Below, piece after piece: positions 6,392 to 12,188 of a stretch of DNA of 12,188 nt (the stretch's first letter is position 1; every line of letters starts with the position of its first letter). The stretch is from the NCBI GenBank assembly GCA_023390705.1, contig JAEWCI010000573.1:1-12188 (forward strand). The letters are read 5' to 3'. The DNA comes from Pseudomonadota bacterium. Lineage in GTDB: Bacteria; Pseudomonadota; Alphaproteobacteria; Acetobacterales; Acetobacteraceae. The position numbers and the translations under genes are program-made. The notes under the pieces are model-generated. The model had not been told where the DNA came from. It saw only the letters and a list, made by a program, of their open reading frames with translations, and did no database searches.

Positions 6392-6992
6392 ACGCCCCGG
6401 CGGTACGTGGGGTTCGCCCCTGACGGCCGCTGGGTTTCAGGAAGCAGGGGGATCGGCGGACCGGTCCGGGGCGCCCGAAGACGCCCAGGCCGAGGACGAG
6501 GCGGACCCTCCGGACCCTTGGGGTGACCCGGCGATGGTCGAGGTCATCCTGGCCGATCCGGGCTGGCGCCGCCTGGTGCCGCAGGCCGAGGCCCTGGTCC
6601 GCCGCGCCGCCCTGGCCGCGCTGCGCCAGGAAGGCGCCGAGGGCACCATGACGGTGCTGCTCACCGACGACCGCGAGCTGAAGCGGCTGAACGGCGAGCA
6701 CCGCGGCAAGGACAAGCCCACCAATGTGCTGAGCTTCCCCGCCGGGAGTGGGGAGTTCCTCGGCGACATCGCTCTCGCGCTCGGCGTGGTGCGGCGGGAG
6801 GCGCAGGCCGCCGGCCGCAGCCCGGCCGCGCATCTGGCGCATCTCGTCGCGCATGGCACGCTGCACCTGCTCGGCCACGATCATCTGGCGGCCGGGGAGG
6901 CGCGGCGGATGGAACGCGCCGAAGCGCGCATCATGGGCCGGCTGCGCCTGCCGAACCCGTGGAAGGAAGGCGCGGGGCGGGTGCGGCCATGA
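6375..6992 (+). CDS. ybeY: Endoribonuclease YbeY (16S rRNA maturation factor)
   Basis: A 205-residue zinc-dependent single-strand endoribonuclease required for 16S rRNA 3'-end maturation and 70S quality control. The zinc motif HGTLHLLGHDH (150–160) provides H150, H154 and H160; the family motif KPTNVLSFP is at 114–122 and GEFLGDIAL at 126–134. The conserved domain begins near residue 53 (MVEVILADPGW). The first 52 residues are an unconserved-looking, Gly- then Asp/Glu-rich extension. I keep the ATG at 6375 because AAGGA (6365–6369) stands 5 bases before it; a start at ATG 6534 would give a protein of the usual 150–160 residues. The gene overlaps phoH by 17 bases at its 5' end and corC by 4 at its 3' end, indicating coupled translation with its PhoH partner. 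Confidence 0.95.
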   Translation: MEPGSRRPGGTWGSPLTAAGFQEAGGSADRSGAPEDAQAEDEADPPDPWGDPAMVEVILADPGWRRLVPQAEALVRRAALAALRQEGAEGTMTVLLTDDRELKRLNGEHRGKDKPTNVLSFPAGSGEFLGDIALALGVVRREAQAAGRSPAAHLAHLVAHGTLHLLGHDHLAAGEARRMERAEARIMGRLRLPNPWKEGAGRVRP

Positions 6993-7885
6993 GCGGCGCC
7001 GAGGAACGCGGCATTCTCTGGCGGCTCCAGGGCCTGCTGCGCCGGCGGGAGGCGGAATCCGTGCGCGACCGCATGGAGGAGCTGATCGAGCAGCCCGACG
7101 CCCCGAACGGCAACGGCCATGACCACCATGAGGATACCGGGCTGGACGTGCAGGAACGCGCGCTGCTCGGCAACGTGCTGAAGCTGCGCGGCAAGACCGC
7201 CTATGACGTCATGGTGCCGCGCGCCGACATCATGGCGATGCCGGAGGATTTCACGCTGGACCGGGCCATCCGCCTGATCCAGCGCGACGGCCACAGCCGC
7301 TACCCGGTCTATCGCGGCCAGCTCGACGACATCGTCGGCATGGTCCATGTGAAGGACGTGTTCGGCTATATCGGGCGGGAAGCCGAGTTCAACCTGGCCT
7401 CCATCCTGCGCAAGCCGCTTTTCGTCGTGCCTTCGGTGCCGGTGCTGGACCTGCTGCTGCAGATGCGCCAGGCGCGCATCCACATGGCGCTGGTGGTGGA
7501 CGAATACGGCGGTATAGACGGGCTGGTGACCATCGAGGACCTGGTGGAAACCATCGTCGGCGACATCTCGGACGAGCATGACGAGCCGGGCCCGCCGCAG
7601 ATGGTGGAACGGCCGGACGGCACGCTGGAATTGGACGCCCGCACCCCGGTCGAGGATTTCGAGGCCCGCTTCGGCCCCCTGCTGACCGAGGAGGAGCGCC
7701 ACCAGGACATTGACACCATGGGCGGCCTGGTCTTCACCCTGGCCGGGCGGGTGCCGGCGAAGGGCGAGCTGGTGAGCCATTCCTCCGGCCTGGAATTCCG
7801 CGTGTTGGAAGCCGACCCTCGGCGCATCCGCCGCCTGCGGGTCCGCCGGCCCGGGACGCAGCCAGCCAAGCAGGCGGCTGAGTAG
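6989..7885 (+). CDS. corC: CorC/HlyC-family CBS-domain protein
   Basis: A 298-residue soluble protein with two CBS domains (about 75–125 and 138–190; VMVPRADI at 74–81, HSRYPVYRGQLDDIVG at 102–117, DEYGGIDGLVTIEDL at 161–175) and a C-terminal CorC/HlyC transporter-associated domain (about 205–288). It lacks the DUF21/CNNM membrane domain, so it is the short cytoplasmic form linked to magnesium/cobalt efflux in enterobacteria. 'Hemolysin' labels in databases are historical. CBS pairs usually bind adenosine nucleotides. The ATG at 6989 overlaps the ybeY stop (ATGA); an in-frame ATG at 6959 would place ten more residues inside ybeY and is less likely. It is the last gene of the operon: the next gene is convergent and a strong hairpin follows. 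Confidence 0.92.
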   Translation: MSGAEERGILWRLQGLLRRREAESVRDRMEELIEQPDAPNGNGHDHHEDTGLDVQERALLGNVLKLRGKTAYDVMVPRADIMAMPEDFTLDRAIRLIQRDGHSRYPVYRGQLDDIVGMVHVKDVFGYIGREAEFNLASILRKPLFVVPSVPVLDLLLQMRQARIHMALVVDEYGGIDGLVTIEDLVETIVGDISDEHDEPGPPQMVERPDGTLELDARTPVEDFEARFGPLLTEEERHQDIDTMGGLVFTLAGRVPAKGELVSHSSGLEFRVLEADPRRIRRLRVRRPGTQPAKQAAE

Positions 7886-8001
7886 GCGTTTGGGAGAAGG
7901 CACCGCCCTCTCGCGGTTGGATGCTGCCCCGAACCGATGGACTCATGGCGATCCAGGCTGCCCGGCGGCCTGGCGGGTCGAGCGCCGAAGGCGATCGACA
8001 C

Positions 8002-8026
8002 CCGGGGAAGGCGGCGCCTTCCCCGG
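8002..8026. terminator. Putative bidirectional terminator hairpin
   Basis: CCGGGGAAGGC (8002–8012) and GCCTTCCCCGG (8016–8026) pair perfectly: an 11-bp stem with a 3-base loop, in the 152-base gap between the convergent corC and M20 genes. No clear T-run follows on either strand, but the stem strength and position fit termination for both. A weaker 6-bp stem lies upstream at 7953–7973. The rest of the gap (7886–8037) shows no gene. Confidence 0.6.
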
Positions 8027-8037
8027 AACACCCGGAA

Positions 8038-9222
8038 TCACCGCCGCGGCAATTCCTGCTCCACCAGCGTGGCGAACCAGCTTGCGCCGATCGGCAGCAT
8101 CTCGTCGTTGAAGTCGTAGCGCGGGTGGTGCACCGGCACGGCGCCCTTGTCCTTGCCGGCCTGGCCCATCATCACGAAGCAGCCGGGGCGGGCCAGCAGC
8201 ATGAAGGAGAAGTCCTCCCCGCCCATGACGGGCAGCACGTCGCGCCGCACCCCGGCTTCGCCCAGCACCTTCGCCGTGGCCAGCGCGGCGCGTTCGGTCT
8301 GCGCCGGGTGGTTCACGGTGGGCGGGTACATCCGCACGTAGCGCACCTCCGCCGTCGCGCCATGGGCCAGCGCGGTCGCTTCCGCCACCTGGCCGATCAG
8401 CTTCTCCATCAGGTCGCGCGTCTCGGGCTTCAGGGTGCGGACGGTGCCGCGCAATTCGGCCTCGTTGGGGAGGACGTTGTCGGCGCTGCCGGCATGGAAC
8501 TGGCAGATGCTGATGACGGCGGAATCCAGCGGGTCCGTGCGGCGGGAGACGATGCCCTGCAGCGCCACGACGATGTGCGCGCCGACCAGCACCGGGTCCA
8601 CCGCCAGATGCGGCTTGGCGGCATGGCCGCCATAGCCCTTCACCGTGATGTAGAGCCGGTCCGAAGCCGCCAGCAGCGTGCCGGGGATGACTGCGGCCTG
8701 GCCCAGCGGCAGGTCCGGCGCATTGTGCAGGCCATAGACGGCATCGCAGGGGAAGCGGTCGAACAGCCCTTCCTCGATCATCACCCGGCCGCCGCCGCCG
8801 CCTTCCTCGGCCGGCTGGAAGATGAAGTTCACCGTGCCGCTGAAATTGCGCGTCTCCGCCAGGTATTTCGCGGCGCCCAGCAGGGTGGCGGTGTGGCCGT
8901 CATGGCCGCAGGCATGCATCCGGCCGGGGTTGCGGCTGGCATGGGCGAAGTCGTTGGCCTCGGTCATCGCCAGCGCGTCCATGTCCGCGCGCAACCCGAT
9001 GCTGGAAATGCCCCCTTTGGCTTCGCCCTGCCCCTTCAGCACGCCGACCAGCCCGGTGCCGGCGATGCCGCGATGCACCTCGATGCCCCATTCGGCCAGC
9101 TTCGCCGCGACGAAATCACTGGTGCGCCTTTCCTCGAAGGCGATTTCCGGGTGCTGGTGCAGGTCCCGCCGCCAGGCGGTCATCTCGGCGGCGTATTCGG
9201 CGATGCGGTTGACGACGGGCAT
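8038..9222 (-). CDS. M20-family metal-dependent amidohydrolase (hippurate hydrolase-like)
   Basis: A 394-residue zinc/manganese-dependent hydrolase of the M20D group, which cleaves N-acyl amino acids such as hippurate, N-acetylated amino acids or amino-acid conjugates. Metal and catalytic motifs are visible: RADMDAL (78–84), HACGHDGH (103–110), QPAEE (136–140, with catalytic Glu), HNAPD (166–170), the lid-domain His in YGGHAAKPH (197–205), GGEDF (334–338) and VHHPRYD (364–370). There is no signal peptide, so it is probably cytoplasmic. I start at the ATG at 9222, which has GGAG close upstream and leads straight into the conserved RRDLHQHPE segment; an earlier in-frame ATG at 9309 would overlap glpK and add 29 Pro-rich residues. 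It is divergent from glpK across 70 bases, so a shared control region is likely. The exact substrate cannot be read from sequence. Confidence 0.93.
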   Translation of the reverse strand: MPVVNRIAEYAAEMTAWRRDLHQHPEIAFEERRTSDFVAAKLAEWGIEVHRGIAGTGLVGVLKGQGEAKGGISSIGLRADMDALAMTEANDFAHASRNPGRMHACGHDGHTATLLGAAKYLAETRNFSGTVNFIFQPAEEGGGGGRVMIEEGLFDRFPCDAVYGLHNAPDLPLGQAAVIPGTLLAASDRLYITVKGYGGHAAKPHLAVDPVLVGAHIVVALQGIVSRRTDPLDSAVISICQFHAGSADNVLPNEAELRGTVRTLKPETRDLMEKLIGQVAEATALAHGATAEVRYVRMYPPTVNHPAQTERAALATAKVLGEAGVRRDVLPVMGGEDFSFMLLARPGCFVMMGQAGKDKGAVPVHHPRYDFNDEMLPIGASWFATLVEQELPRR

Positions 9223-9246
9223 GGTTGCTCCGGGGCTTGGGGGAAA

Positions 9247-9271
9247 GCGGGAGGGCGGTGGAACCTCCCGC
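9247..9271. promoter_or_regulatory. Inverted repeat in the M20/glpK divergent region (candidate operator)
   Basis: GCGGGAGG (9247–9254) and CCTCCCGC (9264–9271) are perfect inverted copies around a 9-base centre, in the middle of the 70-base gap between two divergent starts (9222 and 9293). The placement suits a regulator binding site controlling both genes, or a leader hairpin in the glpK transcript. I see no convincing -35/-10 pair. Confidence 0.35.
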
Positions 9272-9292
9272 GCCAGGATGTAAGCTGGCACC

Positions 9293-10795
9293 ATGGACGT
9301 CCAAGGCAAGAACTACCTGCTGGCGCTGGACCAGGGCACCACCTCCACCCGCGCCATCCTGTATGACGCGGCGCTGCATCCGCTGGCGACGGCACAGCAG
9401 GAATTGCCGCAGCATTTCCCCTCCCCCGGCTGGGTGGAGCACGAGCCGGAGGATATCTGGCAGGGCGCCCTGGCCACGCTGCGCCAGGTCCTGGCCCAGG
9501 CCGGCGCCCGGCCGGAACAGGTGGCCGGCATCGGCATCACCAACCAGCGGGAGACGGTGCTGCTGTGGGACCGCGCCTCCGGCCGGCCGCTGCACCGCGC
9601 CATCGTCTGGCAGGACCGCCGCACGGCGGATGCCTGCGCCGCCCTGCGCGCCGGCGGGCACGAAGCCCTGCTGACCGAGCGCAGCGGGCTGCTGGCCGAC
9701 CCCTATTTCTCCGCCACCAAGCTGGCCTGGCTGCTGGACAATGTCCCCGGCGCCCGGGCCCAGGCGGAACGCGGCACCCTGGCCTTCGGCACGGTGGACT
9801 GCTTCCTGCTGCACCGCCTTACCGGCGGCCGGGTGCATGCGACGGACGCCACCAACGCCGCCCGCACCATGCTGTTCGACATCCGCCGCGGCTGCTGGGA
9901 TGACGAGTTGCTGCGGCTGTTCCGCGTGCCTGCCGGCATCCTGCCGGAGGTGCGGGACTGCGCCACGGAATTCGGCACCACGGAGCCGGCCCTGCTGGGC
10001 GCGGCGGTGCCGATCCGCGGCATGGCCGGGGACCAGCAGGCGGCAACGCTCGGCCAGGCCTGCTTCGCGCCGGGCATGCTGAAATCCACCTACGGCACCG
10101 GCTGCTTCGCCCTGCTGAACACCGGGGCGGTGCCGGTCACCTCGCGCAACCGGCTGCTGACCACCATCGCCTGGCAGCTTGGCGGGCAGCGGAGCTATGC
10201 GCTGGAAGGCGCCATCTTCGTCGCCGGCGCCGCGGTGCAGTGGCTGCGCGACGGGCTGGGCATCATCCGGCATGCCGCCGAGGCCGGGACGCTGGCGGCG
10301 CAGGCCGACCCGGCGCAATCGGTCTATCTGGTGCCGGGCTTCGGCGGGCGGGGCGCGCCCTGGTGGGAGGCCGAGGCGCGCGGCGCCATCTTCGGCCTGA
10401 CCCGCGCCAGCGGCCGGGCGGAACTGGCCCGCGCCGCGCTGGAAAGCGTGGCCTACCAGACGAAGGACCTGCTGGATGCCATGCGGGCGGACTGCCCGGA
10501 GATGGGCGAGACCATCCTGCGCGTGGATGGCGGCATGGTCGCCAGCGACTGGACCATGCAATTCCTGGCGGACCTGCTCGGCGCCCCGGTGGACCGGCCG
10601 ACGGTGCTGGAAACCACGGCGCTCGGCGCCGCCTGGCTGGCCGGGCTGCAGGCCGGGCTGCTGCCGCCGCCTTCCGCGGCGGCGACTCACTGGCGGCTCG
10701 ACCGCCGCTTTCAGCCGCTGATGCCGCGCGCCGAGGCCGAACGCCGCCACGCCGGCTGGCGCGACGCCGTGCAGAGGAGCCTGACCACGCGATGA
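9293..10795 (+). CDS. glpK: Glycerol kinase (FGGY family)
   Basis: A 500-residue cytoplasmic kinase that phosphorylates glycerol to sn-glycerol 3-phosphate; E. coli GlpK has 502. The N-terminal ATPase motif ALDQGTTSTR is at 11–20. Glycerol-contact residues equivalent to E. coli R83, E84, Y135 and D245 are present as R86, E87 (NQRET), Y138 (DPYFS) and D247 (MAGDQQAA). The phosphate-binding YGTGCF is at 277–282. The E. coli fructose-1,6-bisphosphate loop (GGTR) is missing before IRGMAGDQ, and no His candidate for PTS phosphorylation is seen there, so those controls are probably absent. The usual VPAFxGLGAPYW reads VPGFGGRGAPWW (358–369). AGGA (9276–9279) precedes the ATG. Its stop overlaps the AtuA-like start (ATGA), implying one operon. 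Another polyol substrate is possible but less likely. Confidence 0.9.
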   Translation: MDVQGKNYLLALDQGTTSTRAILYDAALHPLATAQQELPQHFPSPGWVEHEPEDIWQGALATLRQVLAQAGARPEQVAGIGITNQRETVLLWDRASGRPLHRAIVWQDRRTADACAALRAGGHEALLTERSGLLADPYFSATKLAWLLDNVPGARAQAERGTLAFGTVDCFLLHRLTGGRVHATDATNAARTMLFDIRRGCWDDELLRLFRVPAGILPEVRDCATEFGTTEPALLGAAVPIRGMAGDQQAATLGQACFAPGMLKSTYGTGCFALLNTGAVPVTSRNRLLTTIAWQLGGQRSYALEGAIFVAGAAVQWLRDGLGIIRHAAEAGTLAAQADPAQSVYLVPGFGGRGAPWWEAEARGAIFGLTRASGRAELARAALESVAYQTKDLLDAMRADCPEMGETILRVDGGMVASDWTMQFLADLLGAPVDRPTVLETTALGAAWLAGLQAGLLPPPSAAATHWRLDRRFQPLMPRAEAERRHAGWRDAVQRSLTTR

Positions 10796-12174
10796 GCGAC
10801 ATTTTCCTGGTCGGCAACGGCGCCGGCTTTTCCGGCGACCGGGTGGACGCCCCCATCCCGGTGATGCGCACGCTGATCCGCCGCGGCCTGCCGGCGGCGA
10901 TGTTCTTCGAGGTGCTGGGCGAGCGCACCGTCGCCCTGGCCCAACTGGAACGCCGCCGCGACCCGGAACTGGGCTACGAACCCATGCTGGAGCGGCTGCT
11001 GGAGCCGATACTGGCCGATGCCTTCGGCCACCGCATTCCCATCCTCGGCAATTTCGGCGCCGCCAACCCGCCCGCCGCGGCGCGGCTTATCGCCCGGCTG
11101 GCCATGCGGCTCGGCCTGCCGGATCTGCGCATCGCCGTGGTGGCGGGCGACGACGTGATGGGCCGCATCGCGCTGGACCAGCTTCCGGTGCACGAGGCCG
11201 ACGGCAGCATCGACACGAAATCCGCGCGCCTCGTCGCCGCCAATGCCTATATCGGCGCGGAGCCGCTGGTGGCGGCGCTGCGTGCCGGGGCCGATGTGGT
11301 GGTGGCCGGCCGCACATCCGACCCGGCGCTGGCCATCGCGCCGCTGGTCCACCATTTCGGCTGGGGCTTCGAGGACTGGCAGAAGCTCGCGGTCGGCGCC
11401 GCCTGCGGGCATCTGCTGGAATGCGGCAGCCAGGTCACCGGCGGCGTCTTCTGGGACCCCGGCTGCAAGGACATCCCCGACCCCGCCAATATCGGCTTCC
11501 CCATCGCCGAGGTGAGCGCGGCGGGCGAGTTGACCATCACCAAGGCGGAGGAAACCGGCGGGCTGGTGGACCTGCGCACGGTGAAGGAGCAGTTGCTCTA
11601 CGAACTGCACGACCCCGCCGAATACATCACCCCGGACGTGGTGCTGGACATCACCGGCTGCACGCTGGAACAGACCGGCAAGGACCGCGTGGCGGTGCGC
11701 GGGCTGCGCGGCAAGCCGGCGCCGGAGAGCCTGAAGGTGACGGCCAGCTTCGAGGGAAGCTGGCTGGGCGAGGGCGAGGTCTCGGTCGCCGGCCCCAACG
11801 CCCTGGCCCGTGCCCGCGCCACCGCCGATGTTCTGCTGCAACGCCTGAAGCTGCGCGGCCTGCCGGTGCGGGCGCGGGTGGACCTGATCGGCGTCGCCAG
11901 CGTGCATGACAGCGACGACGGCGCCCTGTGGCGGGCGTACGAAGGGCCGGAGCCGCCCGATATCCGCATCCGCCTGGCCGCCGAGGGCGCGGACCGCGAT
12001 GCGGTGGACCAGGCGGCGCGGGAGGTGCTGGCGCTGCTCTGCTGCGGCACGGCGGGTACCGGCGGCGCCCGCTGGCGCCTGACGCCGCGCATCCTGACGC
12101 GCAGCTACCTGGTGCTGCGGGAGCGCGTGCCCACCACCGTCAGCGTCCGCAGCGCGAAGGAGATCGCGTCGTGA
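10792..12174 (+). CDS. AtuA/DUF1446-family protein (acyclic terpene utilization-like)
   Basis: A 460-residue cytoplasmic protein covering the full DUF1446/AtuA domain. Recognisable blocks are VGNGAGFSGDR (7–17), LGERTVALAQLERRRDP (42–58), GNFGAANP (86–93), AVVAGDD (115–121), ADVVVAGRTSDPAL (147–160) and GHLLECGSQVTGG (186–198). AtuA is encoded in the Pseudomonas citronellol/geraniol degradation cluster, but its reaction is not settled. Most family members occur elsewhere, usually beside acyl-CoA enzymes, and no such genes are visible here. The ATG at 10792 overlaps the glpK stop; GAGGAG (10774–10779) lies 12 bases ahead. The same frame is open back to 10240, but that part is out-of-frame glpK. 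Its stop overlaps a GTG that begins the next gene. 'Terpene utilization' is only the family name and should not be taken as the function. Confidence 0.88.
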   Translation: MSDIFLVGNGAGFSGDRVDAPIPVMRTLIRRGLPAAMFFEVLGERTVALAQLERRRDPELGYEPMLERLLEPILADAFGHRIPILGNFGAANPPAAARLIARLAMRLGLPDLRIAVVAGDDVMGRIALDQLPVHEADGSIDTKSARLVAANAYIGAEPLVAALRAGADVVVAGRTSDPALAIAPLVHHFGWGFEDWQKLAVGAACGHLLECGSQVTGGVFWDPGCKDIPDPANIGFPIAEVSAAGELTITKAEETGGLVDLRTVKEQLLYELHDPAEYITPDVVLDITGCTLEQTGKDRVAVRGLRGKPAPESLKVTASFEGSWLGEGEVSVAGPNALARARATADVLLQRLKLRGLPVRARVDLIGVASVHDSDDGALWRAYEGPEPPDIRIRLAAEGADRDAVDQAAREVLALLCCGTAGTGGARWRLTPRILTRSYLVLRERVPTTVSVRSAKEIAS

Positions 12175-12188
12175 GGGAGGTGCCGCTG
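12171..12188 (+). CDS. Start of a downstream gene, possibly the small AtuA-partner protein (partial)
   Basis: A GTG at 12171 overlaps the stop codon of the AtuA-like gene (GTGA) and opens a frame reading VREVPL before the window ends. In many genomes the DUF1446 protein is followed by, or fused to, a small domain of about 100 residues whose start has this flavour and continues with a RSGDKG motif. Only six codons are visible, so the identification rests on context. Confidence 0.4.

Noticed and set aside
7921..9366. A 481-codon open frame on the plus strand across the M20 gene
   Set aside because: Antisense shadow of the amidohydrolase, whose metal-binding motifs are all on the minus strand. 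Its translation is His/Gln/Arg-rich and unlike any family I know.
9116..10750. A 544-codon open frame on the minus strand across glpK
   Set aside because: It is the antisense shadow of glpK in GC-rich DNA. Its translation is low-complexity (Gly, Ala, Gln, His, Arg) with no recognisable domain, while the plus strand carries every glycerol kinase motif.
10711..11907. A 398-codon open frame on the minus strand over the AtuA-like gene
   Set aside because: Shadow of the AtuA-like gene; low-complexity translation with no domain.

Overview
The window is chromosomal DNA of a very GC-rich bacterium. The gene order miaB–phoH–ybeY–corC behind a Fur-family gene, the Fur protein without CxxC zinc pairs, and the codon bias (mostly G or C in third position) point to an alphaproteobacterium. 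An Acetobacteraceae/Rhodospirillales organism (Roseomonas-like) is my best guess, from general resemblance only. Most of the sequence is densely packed coding DNA with overlapping start/stop junctions.

Left part (1–3770): a Fur-family metal regulator overlaps an OlsB-type N-acyltransferase, which makes lyso-ornithine lipid. About 1.4 kb further on lies a PlsC-family acyltransferase that is probably OlsA, the second enzyme of ornithine-lipid synthesis. Between them, on the opposite strand, sits a SAM-dependent methyltransferase gene of visibly lower GC. Its coding potential switches reading frame near 2341–2360, so it is either frameshifted or mis-sequenced. In front of olsA are three 7-bp direct repeats with exact 11-bp periodicity (CTGTCAC, TTGTCGC, ATGTCAT). 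They resemble a PhoB box, which fits phosphate-starvation control of a phosphorus-free membrane lipid.

Middle part (3933–7885): a tight housekeeping operon of miaB (tRNA methylthiotransferase), phoH (ATPase), ybeY (rRNA endonuclease) and a corC-like CBS-domain protein. The genes overlap by 4, 17 and 4 bases. The lnt gene that often follows corC in alphaproteobacteria is not here.

Right part (8002–12188): a strong hairpin (8002–8026) lies between corC and a convergent M20 amidohydrolase. Divergent from the amidohydrolase runs an operon: glycerol kinase (glpK), then an AtuA/DUF1446-family protein starting on the glpK stop codon. The first codons of a further gene follow at the edge and resemble the small AtuA partner protein. 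The glpK–atuA-like linkage is unusual and suggests catabolism of an unidentified substrate. I found no tRNA, rRNA, CRISPR, insertion sequence or phage gene. No gene-free stretch exceeds about 185 bases.
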